Part shown: positions 1 through 9,049 of the stretch, piece by piece
How positions within the stretch are numbered: position 1 is the stretch's first letter
Layout: each line of letters begins with the position of its first letter
Assembly (NCBI RefSeq): GCF_009002475.1
Contig: NZ_AP019860.1
Span: 7,702,501 to 7,766,500 of the forward strand
Direction: 5' to 3'
DNA length: 64,000 nucleotides
DNA from: Candidatus Uabimicrobium amorphum
GTDB taxonomy: Bacteria; Planctomycetota; Uabimicrobiia; Uabimicrobiales; Uabimicrobiaceae
The notes under the pieces: generated by a model
The model's input: the letters and a program-made list of their open reading frames with translations, nothing else
Database searches by the model: none
Told to the model about the DNA's origin: nothing
Translations under genes and position numbers: made by a program

Positions 1-46
1 TGAGAAGTAATAAAAACAATAAACTCGGTACATAGTAAATATTCAT
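1..46 (-). CDS. Start of a partial gene (operon continuation)
   Basis: An ATG at 46 on the minus strand is preceded by a clear GGAG ribosome binding site lying inside the end of the TolC-like gene. Only about 15 codons are visible. They encode a short start followed by a run of leucines, which looks like the beginning of a signal peptide or membrane anchor. The gene starts 2 bases after the stop of the upstream gene, so it is probably the next member of the copper-type efflux operon. Nothing can be said about its function. Confidence 0.55.
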   Translation of the reverse strand, partial: MNIYYVPSLLFLLLL

Positions 47-48
47 CT

Positions 49-1452
49 TTATTTCTCCTCTCTTGTAGTGATTTCTGAAGGAAGTGATCCACCACATAAT
101 TGCGATAATGTAACAATGCCCTGGGCATAGTCACTTTGAGCACGAGCTAATGACAACGAAAAATTAAGCCACACACTTTGGCTTTCCAAAACACTAAGAA
201 GGCTTTTTTCGCCATCTCGATACCAATTTTCGGCAATTTCTATCGAATTCTCTGCCTCTGGTAACAACCTATCGTTATAAAGTTTTGTCAAACGCACATA
301 ATTGCTGACTTTGTAATACACTTTTTTTAATTCTGCTGCGAGCTGGTTTTCTATATTTTTTTTGGTTTGCTTGGCATCCTGAATATTATGTCGTGATTCA
401 CGTACACGAGCATTGCGTTTAGGTATCCATATTGGAAGGTTAACGCCAAAGGTAATGCCATAAATGTCCTGACCATCATCGTCAAAATCAAAATTAAATC
501 CAGAAAGTGTTCTATCTACTTGCGTCCATGATGCGCCAACCGAAAAATCAGGAAAGTACTCAGTAAAAGCAAGAGCTAGTTTATGATCGGCTTTGTTAAT
601 AGCTACAGTTGCTGCCAAAATTTCCTGGTTATTCTTCAGAGCATACTGATAGAAAACTTCAAATTGCTTTAGTTCTTCCGCTTCCATAAAAATAAGGTTT
701 TGTAGCTGTATAATATTTTGCGGATTGAGATTCAAAAAAGCGTTTAGTTGACCTATTTCTACTTCACGCAATTCCTGCAGCCGAATACAATCATAGCCCA
801 ACTGTGCTAGTTGGGATTGAGCTTTCATCAAGTCAGGTAAAGGTGCTTTCCCTGAAGTATTTTCGACAGCAGCAACCTTTACCAATTGCGCAACTAAATC
901 TTCGTTTTTTTTCGTAATTTCAATTGCTTTCTCGATATAAACTAATTCATAAAAATGTTTTTGTACCTTAGCCACAACATCGCGAATTGTACGCTCATAA
1001 GCTAAACGTGCTATTTGCGTATCGTCCTTTACCAATTCCCCCTTAAGATGTAGTTTTTTTGGGAAAGGTATGTTCTGCATGATAGTGACTTTATGCCTTT
1101 GCGGTCCTACACGTGTTTCTGGTTCTTTCAAAAAGAAAGTATATGTTAACATTGGATCAGGCAATGATATTGCCTGAGGATATTTTTCCGCTGTAGCCCT
1201 CCATTTATGACGAGCTGATTGTATTTGCGGGTTATTCTCTAATGCCAACTTGATAAGTGAGTTTAATGTCACCGGACCTTTAGAACTTTTTTGCGTTTTC
1301 ATATCTGTCTCATTTTTTTGTTGAGAAACCGCTAGTGGTTCGCCAATAGTTGCAAAAATTTCAGCGGTGTCATCATCTACATCTACTGTAGAACAACTTG
1401 CAATGCAAAGTGTACAAAGGACAGATAAAAACTTGATATACATGTTATTCAT
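49..1452 (-). CDS. TolC/CusC-like outer-membrane efflux lipoprotein
   Basis: This 467-residue protein is the outer-membrane channel of a tripartite metal efflux pump. The N-terminus is a lipoprotein signal with lipobox CIASC near residue 20. The body has the repeated long helices of the outer-membrane efflux protein family, with the phrase NNPQIQSARH near residue 75 and SLLSVLESQ near residue 415. Length is typical of the family. An AGAGG site precedes the ATG at 1452; an ATG three codons later is an alternative. It is the last complete gene of the operon adaptor - RND pump - FHA protein - channel. Metal specificity comes from the neighbours, which point to monovalent copper or silver. Confidence 0.88.
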   Translation of the reverse strand: MNNMYIKFLSVLCTLCIASCSTVDVDDDTAEIFATIGEPLAVSQQKNETDMKTQKSSKGPVTLNSLIKLALENNPQIQSARHKWRATAEKYPQAISLPDPMLTYTFFLKEPETRVGPQRHKVTIMQNIPFPKKLHLKGELVKDDTQIARLAYERTIRDVVAKVQKHFYELVYIEKAIEITKKNEDLVAQLVKVAAVENTSGKAPLPDLMKAQSQLAQLGYDCIRLQELREVEIGQLNAFLNLNPQNIIQLQNLIFMEAEELKQFEVFYQYALKNNQEILAATVAINKADHKLALAFTEYFPDFSVGASWTQVDRTLSGFNFDFDDDGQDIYGITFGVNLPIWIPKRNARVRESRHNIQDAKQTKKNIENQLAAELKKVYYKVSNYVRLTKLYNDRLLPEAENSIEIAENWYRDGEKSLLSVLESQSVWLNFSLSLARAQSDYAQGIVTLSQLCGGSLPSEITTREEK

Positions 1453-1461
1453 AGTGGACCT

Positions 1462-1947
1462 CTACCACACAAAACAATAAAAAAAGATAAACAGTGACAG
1501 AAGTATGAAAAAAACCATAACGACTGCTTCGATTGTTGAGCCCAAAGGAGTTTTTTCATTATCCTCCCAATTACTAGCAAATGATCCTTCCCTTGGTGGC
1601 TTCATCATAGGTAACTCCATGGTATCATCAAGAGCTAAAGACTTTTCAAAAAAAGAAAAGCTAAATGGCCCAATATTGATTTGATCTCCATGCTTGAGTT
1701 CTTTTTTTTCGGAAATAGATTTTCCTGAAACTTGAGAAGGATTACGGCTTAAATTGTGAAATAGCCAACGCTTAGTTTCTTTACAAAACTTAATATTAGC
1801 ATGTTGCCTGGATATTGATGGATGCGGTAGAACGATGGCGGCAATAGGACTTTCACCTTCAATACCGCGCCCAATAATATTGTCTTCAGTTTCTTTAAGC
1901 AGGTACTCTTTTCCGGCATTATGATAAACAAGATAAACGTTATTCAT
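1462..1947 (-). CDS. FHA-domain protein with C-terminal membrane anchor
   Basis: The protein has 161 residues from the ATG at 1947, chosen because GAAGGAG stands just upstream and because longer versions run deep into the pump gene. Residues 1-95 form an FHA phosphothreonine-binding domain: NIIGRG near residue 21, HPSISRQHANI near residue 42 and NLSRNPSQV further on, with the conserved G-R, S-R-x-H and N residues present. An acidic linker (DDTMELP) leads to one hydrophobic helix at the extreme C-terminus, so the FHA domain should face the cytoplasm as a tail-anchored protein. The start overlaps the end of the CusA-like gene by 8 bases, implying translational coupling. A related gene lies at 42660 beside another RND operon. 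Its role is unknown; binding a phosphorylated pump subunit or kinase substrate is conjecture. Confidence 0.85.
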   Translation of the reverse strand: MNNVYLVYHNAGKEYLLKETEDNIIGRGIEGESPIAAIVLPHPSISRQHANIKFCKETKRWLFHNLSRNPSQVSGKSISEKKELKHGDQINIGPFSFSFFEKSLALDDTMELPMMKPPREGSFASNWEDNEKTPLGSTIEAVVMVFFILLSLFIFFYCFVW

Positions 1948-4900
1948 CTTCTTCTCCTTCAGCGTCCAGCTTAAATTTCCATACGATTTCTTTGATTCCA
2001 CAGTAGCAGACTGGTACAACAAATAGCGTCACTAAAGCAAATAGCATTCCACCAACACTTGGAAGAGACATGGGAATCATTACATCGGAACCTCTTCCTG
2101 AACTCATAAGAACAGGCATTAATGCTAATATTGTTGTTGCTGTAGTCATCAAGCATGGGCGGATTCGTTTTGCTCCAGCATCAACAGTAGCTATACGAAT
2201 ATCTACCACAGAGGTAATTTTTCGTTTTTTAAATGTTTGCTCTAAGTATGTTGCCGTTACAACAGCGTCGTCCGAAGCGATACCAAAAACGGCAATAAAA
2301 CCTACCCAAACAGCAACCGATAAATTGTAGGGTTGGATGTTGAAAATTTCTCTTGCAGAGGTTCCAAAAATGTCAAAATTTAAAAACCAAGGTTGCCCGT
2401 AAAGCCAGATAAGAATAAATCCACCAGAAAGTGCAACTGGTATCGCCATAAACACAACAATAGTCAACAGTAGATTATTAAAATTAAAGTATAGAATCAT
2501 GAAAATGGTAAACAAACATATTGGAATAAGAATCATCAAACGTTTCTCAGAGCGTACCTGATTTTCATAACTCCCAGAGAAGTTGTACTCTGTACTGTCT
2601 GGGCGAATTAATTCATTCTTTTCTTCTTTTTCCTTTAAATATTTTTGAGCAGCTTCTACAACATTAACCTCGGCATATCCTTTTCTCTTATCAAAAAGAA
2701 CGTAGCTGACTAAAAATCCGTCTTCACTTTTAATTACTTGTGGTCCGCGTACATAGCGAATTTCAGCGACTTGCATAATTGGGATTTGTGTACCAGAACT
2801 CGTAGGTACCAATATTTTTTCCATGGCATCCATTGAGTCTCTTAGTTCACGTTTGTAACGAACACGAATAGGATAACGTTCACGGCCTTCAACACTTGTA
2901 CTTGCTTTTATACCTCCAATTGCAATTTCAATAACATCTTGAACATCGCGAATATTTACCCCATAACGAGCTATTTTTTCGCGATCAATATGGAATTCAA
3001 GATAAGGTTTACCAACAACGCGATCAGCAACAACAGATGCGGGCTGAACTCCGGGAACTTCTTTAAGAAATTTTTCCAGTTCGAATCCAAATTGTTCCAT
3101 TTCCTGTAAAATTTTACGAACGTCGTCACTGCTTGATCTGCGAATTTTGATTCCCATAGGTGCGCGCATTCCCGATTGGAGCATGACAATACGAGCTGCT
3201 ATGGGCTGTAGTTTCGGTGCAGATGTTGCTCCTGTCACTTCAGTTGCTTTTAGGATTTCTTTCCATATATCATCAGGTGTTTTTATGTGATCTCGCCACT
3301 GTCTGATTTCTTTGCCGTTTATAATCGTATATTCCGGTTTATATTGAATAATAGTTTCGATCATTGATACAGGAGCAGGATCAAGAGAACTTTCTACACG
3401 CCCAATTTTACCGACAACAATATCAATTTCTGGAATTTGACTAAGTCTTATGTCCTGTTGACTAAGAACATCCATTGCTTCACCAATTGATCCATGAGGC
3501 ATAACCACAGGCATATATAAATAAGATCCTTCATCAAGTGGAGGCATAAACTCTTTTCCTAATCCAGGGAAAGTATGCACTCCCCACACCCAGAAGTCTG
3601 TTGAGCGTACCGTTTCTTCAGATACTCCAAATAAATTTAGTGCTTTGACAACGGGGCGAAATGTTCGATCAAATCCCATTCCAATGGTAATTCCAGTGAG
3701 AACGATAAGTGTTACAAAACATAGAAAGAGCTTTTTAAAATTTAAGATCAGTGATAGTAAGGGACGATATATCCATATAAATGCCATAAAAGCGAGAATT
3801 AAAGACGATATGCCTCCTGCCACTACGATAAAATTTGCTATAAAAGAAGCGTTTTTTCCCAGCGGCGCCATACTTTTTGTCATATAAAAAATAGCGATGG
3901 CGACAATGGTTAAATTTATAAATAAATCGAGATAATACTTACTCTTTTCTGGTATTTGCGATTTTATAAATGAATACACCGTCATCACACCAACAATAAC
4001 ACCTACCCACCATGTCAGAACATATGCCGCAGCAGCTCCTATAGACAAAAATACTATATGAGAAAAGTAAATCAGAAATATTTTTGCTTTCTTCGAAAGT
4101 TTCCAATCACCTAGCAGTACGTGACAACAAGCGGGGATAATCGCCAAAGCACACACAACACTCCCTAAAAGGGCAAAAGTTTTTGTGAACGCCAGAGGTT
4201 TAAATAACTTACCTTCAGGCCCTTGCATGGCAAAAACGGGAATGAAAGAAACAATAGTTGTTGATATAGCTGTTAAAATAGCTTTTCCTACTTCGGAAGA
4301 AGATTCAAAAGCCACTTTCAAATTACGCTGTCCCTTGGGAGTTTCATTGTAGTGACGTACAATGTTTTCCGACATAATCACCCCCATGTCAACAATGGTG
4401 CCAATTGCTATTGCAATTCCTGATAACGACATGATGTTAGAGTCGATTTTAAAGTAACTCATTAAAATAAATGTAATCAGAACCGATAGAGGTAAAGTGA
4501 GGGAAACTAACATTGATATTTTTAAATTCATCAAAAATAAGATGATGACTACTATAGTAATAATAATCTCGTCTGTTAGTGCTATTCTTAATGTATCCAA
4601 CGTCTCTTCAATTAAAACTGTACGGTCATAGAAAGGTATAATTGTAACTTGGCTAACAGTTCCATCAGCAAGAGTCTTTTTGGGAAGTCCTGGGGCAATC
4701 TGTGCGATTTTCTTTTTTATATTTTCGATGGCTTTTTTAGGATTTTCACCATAGCGTACCACGGCTACTCCTCCAACAGCTTCTGCACCTCCTTTATCCA
4801 AAGCACCACGACGTAAAGCAGGTCCCATAACAACTTTTGCTACGTTTTTTATGTAAATAGGAACGTTATTTCTTGTTGTAATAACTGTGTTTTCTAAATC

Positions 4901-5701
4901 TTTTGTATTCTTAATGAAGCCTATTCCGCGAATAATATATTCAACACCATTATTTTCTATAGTTTTGGCTCCGACATCAATGTTTGCTTTTTTGACAGCT
5001 TTAAAAATATCTTGCAGTTTTATTTTGTGTGCCCACATGGCATCTGGATCTACATCAATTTGATATTCTTTTACAAACCCACCAACCGAAGATACTTCAC
5101 TGATACCTTCTGTCGCTTGTAAAGCATAACGAACATACCAATCTTGGATACTTCTTAACTCTTGAGGCTCCCATCCTGCGGTAACATTTCCTTTTTCATC
5201 TCGTCCCTCTAGTGTATACCAGAAAATTTGTCCTAAACCTGTCGCATCAGGCCCTAAATTGGGAACTACACCCGAGGGTAATTCCTTGCTTGCTACACTA
5301 AGTCGTTCAAGAACTCGCGATCGCGACCAATAAAAATCAATATTGTCTTTGAAAATAATATAGATTGTAGAAAATCCAAATGCTGAATAACTACGAATTG
5401 TTTTTACTCCAGGTACACCTTGTAATGATACGCTTAACGGATAGGTAATTTGGTCCTCTATATCTTGTGGACTTCTTCCCATCCACTCAGTAAAAACAAT
5501 TTGTTGATTTTCTCCAATATCTGGAATCGCATCTACGGGAATAGGGTCAGACGGATACCAGGTTAAACCATGATCAAAAGGCATAACGTAAAACCCCATG
5601 CCTACAATCGCTGTAACTAGAAGAAAAACAACAAGTTTGTTGGCCAGAAAAAAATAAATAATCTTATCGATAAACGTTTTATCACTATTCGATTCGACCA
5701 T
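1940..5701 (-). CDS. cusA: CusA-like heavy-metal RND efflux pump (large form)
   Basis: This is the inner-membrane proton-driven pump of a copper/silver-type tripartite system. It has 1253 residues, about 200 more than E. coli CusA. Features include the N-terminal transmembrane helix, the periplasmic segment with PDIGENQQIV and YPLSVSLQGVPGVK, the helix-4 motif AIGTIVDMGVIMSEN, and the phrase GRVESSLDPAPVSMIETI, which resembles CusA/SilA rather than CzcA. The extra length is mainly an insertion around residues 530-690 that adds several hydrophobic helices between the two halves. The ATG at 5701 follows AAGGAG and lies 2 bases after the stop of the adaptor gene. Copper specificity is inferred from motif style, the DUF3347-like adaptor and the neighbouring CopA. 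Confidence 0.9.
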   Translation of the reverse strand: MVESNSDKTFIDKIIYFFLANKLVVFLLVTAIVGMGFYVMPFDHGLTWYPSDPIPVDAIPDIGENQQIVFTEWMGRSPQDIEDQITYPLSVSLQGVPGVKTIRSYSAFGFSTIYIIFKDNIDFYWSRSRVLERLSVASKELPSGVVPNLGPDATGLGQIFWYTLEGRDEKGNVTAGWEPQELRSIQDWYVRYALQATEGISEVSSVGGFVKEYQIDVDPDAMWAHKIKLQDIFKAVKKANIDVGAKTIENNGVEYIIRGIGFIKNTKDLENTVITTRNNVPIYIKNVAKVVMGPALRRGALDKGGAEAVGGVAVVRYGENPKKAIENIKKKIAQIAPGLPKKTLADGTVSQVTIIPFYDRTVLIEETLDTLRIALTDEIIITIVVIILFLMNLKISMLVSLTLPLSVLITFILMSYFKIDSNIMSLSGIAIAIGTIVDMGVIMSENIVRHYNETPKGQRNLKVAFESSSEVGKAILTAISTTIVSFIPVFAMQGPEGKLFKPLAFTKTFALLGSVVCALAIIPACCHVLLGDWKLSKKAKIFLIYFSHIVFLSIGAAAAYVLTWWVGVIVGVMTVYSFIKSQIPEKSKYYLDLFINLTIVAIAIFYMTKSMAPLGKNASFIANFIVVAGGISSLILAFMAFIWIYRPLLSLILNFKKLFLCFVTLIVLTGITIGMGFDRTFRPVVKALNLFGVSEETVRSTDFWVWGVHTFPGLGKEFMPPLDEGSYLYMPVVMPHGSIGEAMDVLSQQDIRLSQIPEIDIVVGKIGRVESSLDPAPVSMIETIIQYKPEYTIINGKEIRQWRDHIKTPDDIWKEILKATEVTGATSAPKLQPIAARIVMLQSGMRAPMGIKIRRSSSDDVRKILQEMEQFGFELEKFLKEVPGVQPASVVADRVVGKPYLEFHIDREKIARYGVNIRDVQDVIEIAIGGIKASTSVEGRERYPIRVRYKRELRDSMDAMEKILVPTSSGTQIPIMQVAEIRYVRGPQVIKSEDGFLVSYVLFDKRKGYAEVNVVEAAQKYLKEKEEKNELIRPDSTEYNFSGSYENQVRSEKRLMILIPICLFTIFMILYFNFNNLLLTIVVFMAIPVALSGGFILIWLYGQPWFLNFDIFGTSAREIFNIQPYNLSVAVWVGFIAVFGIASDDAVVTATYLEQTFKKRKITSVVDIRIATVDAGAKRIRPCLMTTATTILALMPVLMSSGRGSDVMIPMSLPSVGGMLFALVTLFVVPVCYCGIKEIVWKFKLDAEGEEDE

Positions 5702-5703
5702 TT

Positions 5704-8250
5704 CTATTCTCCTTCCTTGTTTGATTTTGCGATAGTAGGAATAATTCCTTCAATATCTCCACAACGCAGCATTTCACTTCCAAAGTATGGATTATTAACT
5801 CTTTTATTGTCTTGAATCCAAGATCCACCTAAGTCATAACGATACATTGGGCAATGCACTATGTATAAGTCACGAGAGTAAAGATGCCCAAAATCTTTTA
5901 TGTAGGCAATAAGTGCATTTGAAATATCAAAATAGTCTCGCCGCAACTGCTTAATATCATGGCCGTGCATTTCCATAAGTACTTGACGCAAAGCACTAAG
6001 TTGTGACCTTATCTTTTTCCTGGTTTGCGATCCACGAACCATTGTTTTGGTATTAATTTTTGCGAGAGCTCTTACCATAGTTTTTTTATGTTTGTGAATT
6101 TCTTGTACCTGATCCTGGGCCATAATATTGCCTATATTGAGGTAGGCTGTGATGAGTTCATTTATTGGTTGGTGATATGCAGCGTTACTATCCCAATATT
6201 TTCCCGACATCGCCGCAATTTTCCCCATTTGTTTTTCTTGCAACGGATCTAATGTTGTTTTTTTGTTACCACAGCGTAGCATTTTTTTTCCAAAGTATGG
6301 ATTTTGTAGTTCTTCAGAAAACTGCCACCAATAACCTTTTGTCATAGGACAATACATGCGGTGTAAAGACTTCGAATACTCATGGCCAAAATCTTCTAAA
6401 TAAGTTGTTACTATACGTGTTAAACCTTTAAGCTCTTTACGCAAAAGTTTGACATCTTCTTTTTTGTCTATTTTTGCTAAAAAATTAGATAACGCTGTCA
6501 CATGTTCTGTAATTCTAGCATTGGAAATTTGTGGTAAAGAAAAACCATCGGCTAATACTTTTTTACTATGCTTTTCAAGCGCCAATAGCGAATGGTGTGC
6601 GTCTTGTACATTGTCCTTCGCCAAACTCTGTGTTAATTTGAGATAACTATCTACAATATCTTTCATCTTTTTGTGGTAGTTAGAGCTTGCTATTGCATAT
6701 GGAGGTACATTTTCTTGCGAAGTTTTTGTTTTTTCTGATGCCAATTGTTTTTTCGGAGGATTCATCATACTTGGTTTGGCCATAATTTGTAGCGCGGAAT
6801 CTATCTTATATACTCCCTGGCTTACAACCATTTGTCCTTCTTCTAAACCCGACAAGACAACATAATAGTCACCCACACGAGGTCCTAATTCCACTTCGAC
6901 AGCATAATATAGCCTTTGGACTACTTTCATTTTCCCGAGACTACTATCATATTTCTTTTTTTCTTTCTGCAAGTACACCACGGCTCTTTTTCCTGTGAAT
7001 AGCGGTGCTGTGTGCGGTATTGTTAGCACACGACTACGAATCTTTATAGGTTTCTTCGTATATTTATGAGTAATCACTTGCCCTTCTTCTGCGACTCGTA
7101 CTTTAATACTAGCTCTTACAAACATCCCCGGCTTAAGCTCTCCATCAGGATTGTTAACATTAACTCTTAAGCGAACAGTACGTGTTGTTGTATTTAAAAA
7201 AGGATCAATAAATGCTATTTTTCCTGTGAACACCTTGCCAGGATACGCCTCTGTTTCAAACTCAACTTGTTGGCCATTACGAACCCGTCCAATATCAGTC
7301 TCATATGCATCTAATTTTACCCAAACTTTTGAGAGGTCGGCAATACGATAAAGCGACATTCCGCGGCCATGCCATTCACCTTCATTTACTAGTTTTCCCA
7401 CAACAGTACCAGATACAGGGGAATAAATGATCGTTGTTTGTTGTGGTTGCTTTTTATTCTCTAGAGTATGGATTTGTTCCTCTGTCATTCCTAAATCTAT
7501 TAGTTTGCGCTTGGAGGCTTGTAAATTGTCAGCAAGTCCTCCCACATGAGAATCTTCTACTAGTTTTTTATAACTGTCATAAGCGGACAAATATTCTCCC
7601 TGGGCAGCAATTAAATCAGGGCTATAGACTTCAACAAGTGGTGCACCTTTTTTTACATTTGCACCTGTGAAGTCTATGAACATACGATCCAGTTTGCTTT
7701 TTCCTGGAGTCCACAAGTTTATATTTGTTACTTTTGTTTCGTCATAATCGACTTTACCTACTATTCTCAAAGTATGAGTTAATCTACGATATAGTACCGG
7801 TTCTGCTTTTACTTTGGCGAGTTTTAGAGCATTTTTTGTTAAGCTAAGTTCATTTGGTCCGACTTCATTTCCACCGCTATAAACAGGGACTAGATCCATA
7901 AAACATACCGGACATTTTGCATCGTTATTTGGCAATTTAATTTGTGGGTGCATAGAGCACGTCCAAAACTTAATTTTTCGTTCGTTGCTTTTTGTGTTTT
8001 TTTGTTTGTGTTTACTGTGGTCATGTTTTTTTTCAGGCGCAAGAAACGTTCCTAGCCATAGTAGCGTCAGGAATACAGGCATTAATAAAATAGTACTCCA
8101 CATACCTCTACGAGCTACGCGCTCCATTAACTTTTGTTGGTATATTTTTTTTTCTTCTTCACTGGCATCAGGAGAAAGCGGTGAAAGCCCCACCGCTGAA
8201 GACACCATGCTTGCCAGCTCTTTTTTTATATCATTAAATAGATTACTCAT
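5704..8250 (-). CDS. cusB: CusB-like RND periplasmic adaptor with metal-binding and two DUF3347-like domains
   Basis: This 848-residue adaptor links the CusA-like pump to the outer-membrane channel. After a membrane anchor (residues 52-70) and a His-rich stretch there is a heavy-metal-binding domain with C98, H101, C113 and C116 (TCSMHP...KCPVC). The barrel-sandwich and beta-barrel domains of membrane fusion proteins follow (IYSPVSGTVVGKLV, VWVKLDAYETD, PGMFVRASI). The C-terminal third holds two copies of a helical domain resembling DUF3347, ending in YCPM...NPYFGKKMLRCG near residue 635 and HCPM...NPYFGSEMLRCG near residue 805. Ordinary CusB is about half this size. The doubled Cys/Met/His-rich domain probably gives extra Cu(I) sites. 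AAGGG precedes the ATG. Confidence 0.88.
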   Translation of the reverse strand: MSNLFNDIKKELASMVSSAVGLSPLSPDASEEEKKIYQQKLMERVARRGMWSTILLMPVFLTLLWLGTFLAPEKKHDHSKHKQKNTKSNERKIKFWTCSMHPQIKLPNNDAKCPVCFMDLVPVYSGGNEVGPNELSLTKNALKLAKVKAEPVLYRRLTHTLRIVGKVDYDETKVTNINLWTPGKSKLDRMFIDFTGANVKKGAPLVEVYSPDLIAAQGEYLSAYDSYKKLVEDSHVGGLADNLQASKRKLIDLGMTEEQIHTLENKKQPQQTTIIYSPVSGTVVGKLVNEGEWHGRGMSLYRIADLSKVWVKLDAYETDIGRVRNGQQVEFETEAYPGKVFTGKIAFIDPFLNTTTRTVRLRVNVNNPDGELKPGMFVRASIKVRVAEEGQVITHKYTKKPIKIRSRVLTIPHTAPLFTGKRAVVYLQKEKKKYDSSLGKMKVVQRLYYAVEVELGPRVGDYYVVLSGLEEGQMVVSQGVYKIDSALQIMAKPSMMNPPKKQLASEKTKTSQENVPPYAIASSNYHKKMKDIVDSYLKLTQSLAKDNVQDAHHSLLALEKHSKKVLADGFSLPQISNARITEHVTALSNFLAKIDKKEDVKLLRKELKGLTRIVTTYLEDFGHEYSKSLHRMYCPMTKGYWWQFSEELQNPYFGKKMLRCGNKKTTLDPLQEKQMGKIAAMSGKYWDSNAAYHQPINELITAYLNIGNIMAQDQVQEIHKHKKTMVRALAKINTKTMVRGSQTRKKIRSQLSALRQVLMEMHGHDIKQLRRDYFDISNALIAYIKDFGHLYSRDLYIVHCPMYRYDLGGSWIQDNKRVNNPYFGSEMLRCGDIEGIIPTIAKSNKEGE

Positions 8251-8295
8251 TATCTACCCTTTTCCTTTACAAAGAGCTACCTCTATTTAGGTTCT

Positions 8296-8338
8296 TGCAA
8301 AATGTACAGCGTTTTGCATAAGAGCTGCAGAACGCTGT
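8296..8338. promoter_or_regulatory. Overlapping inverted repeats between lipoprotein and adaptor genes
   Basis: The gap between the YHS-like lipoprotein gene and the adaptor gene contains a perfect 8-bp inverted repeat (ACAGCGTT at 8306-8313, AACGCTGT at 8331-8338). It is intertwined with a second 7-bp pair (TGCAAAA at 8296-8302, TTTTGCA at 8312-8318). The two stems exclude each other, as in an attenuator or processing signal. The T-run follows on the plus strand, not in the direction of the operon, so a plain terminator for the operon is unlikely. Confidence 0.45.
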
Positions 8339-8355
8339 TTTTTCTTAGACATATA

Positions 8356-8733
8356 CTAGTGGTTATGCCCAGAATGATCTTCGTCATCATGCTCACCATG
8401 ATTTTCAGATTTAGATTTTGCACCTTGCGAATACGAAACTAAAGTTTCGTGATATTTTTCGGTATTATCATTAAATTTTTTGATGCATTTCGGACAACAA
8501 AAGCGAACCAACTTACCTTGATACATTATGCTTCCACCATCTTCTTTTACTTTCCCTTCCATTACTGGGCAGTGAGTATTATTCCATTCAGGCACTTCAG
8601 CGGTATCTGTGCTATTTGTGTTTTCTGTATTGTTTTGTTCCGTTTGATTTGTACTTTCGGAGTTGGTGTTGTTACTTTCTGTACAAGAAACAGAGATAAG
8701 TATGCAGATAACCAAAATTATAAAAAATCTCAT
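8356..8733 (-). CDS. YHS-like metal-binding lipoprotein, copy 1
   Basis: This 125-residue lipoprotein has lipobox ISVSC near residue 17, a low-complexity Asn/Thr/Ser linker, and a compact domain with THCPVMEG, FCCPKCIKKF and a spaced YH that matches the YHS/TRASH-like metal-binding family. The tail is His/Asp/Glu rich (HDDEDHSGHNH). It should sit in the periplasm or on the outer membrane and bind or chaperone a soft metal, probably copper. AAAGGA precedes the ATG. It is the first gene of the CusBA operon and has a sigma-54 promoter and paired upstream sites. A close paralogue is at 15525. Confidence 0.85.
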   Translation of the reverse strand: MRFFIILVICILISVSCTESNNTNSESTNQTEQNNTENTNSTDTAEVPEWNNTHCPVMEGKVKEDGGSIMYQGKLVRFCCPKCIKKFNDNTEKYHETLVSYSQGAKSKSENHGEHDDEDHSGHNH

Positions 8734-8795
8734 ATTACAATCCTTTATTTAAATGTTTTTGGAGTTTCGTTTTTAGATTTCTTTAATGGAAGACT

Positions 8796-8811
8796 AGCAA
8801 ATCTTGTTCCA
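8796..8811 (-). promoter_or_regulatory. Sigma-54 (-24/-12) promoter of the cus-type operon
   Basis: Read on the minus strand the site is TGGAACAAGATTTGCT, matching the sigma-54 consensus TGGCAC-N5-TTGCW except for one base in the -24 element. It lies about 63 bases before the ATG of the lipoprotein gene and about 100 bases downstream of two TGGAAA-N5-TTTCCA sites, the expected spacing for an enhancer-dependent promoter. Confidence 0.72.
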
Positions 8812-8910
8812 TTTAGTTAGAAGCTCAAATGGTTTTGTTTTAGATATTCAAAATATAAAGGATTGGGGCGATTTGGTGTAAGATTTGTTAAATTCACAAA
8901 AAGGTTTAAG

Positions 8911-8948
8911 TGGAAAAAATGTTTCCAGTGGTGGAAAGTTTCTTTCCA
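8911..8948. promoter_or_regulatory. Paired enhancer-like sites TGGAAA-N5-TTTCCA
   Basis: Two perfect 17-bp inverted repeats with arms TGGAAA and TTTCCA and a 5-bp spacer lie at 8911-8927 and 8932-8948, with starts 21 bp apart (two helical turns). The same motif recurs at 15320-15360. They are probably binding sites for the NtrC-class regulator encoded at 12288. Confidence 0.75.
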
Positions 8949-9049
8949 GTTTAAATTGATGATACCCTTAAGTCATAAATATTAATGAGATTGACGAAAA
9001 TCACAGTAGTAATCATCGTTTAGAATTTTTGAGATAAACACTTATTTTT

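Noticed and set aside
8449..8820. Plus-strand frame of 123 codons
   Set aside because: It is antisense to the YHS lipoprotein gene and runs through the sigma-54 promoter; it has no leader signal.
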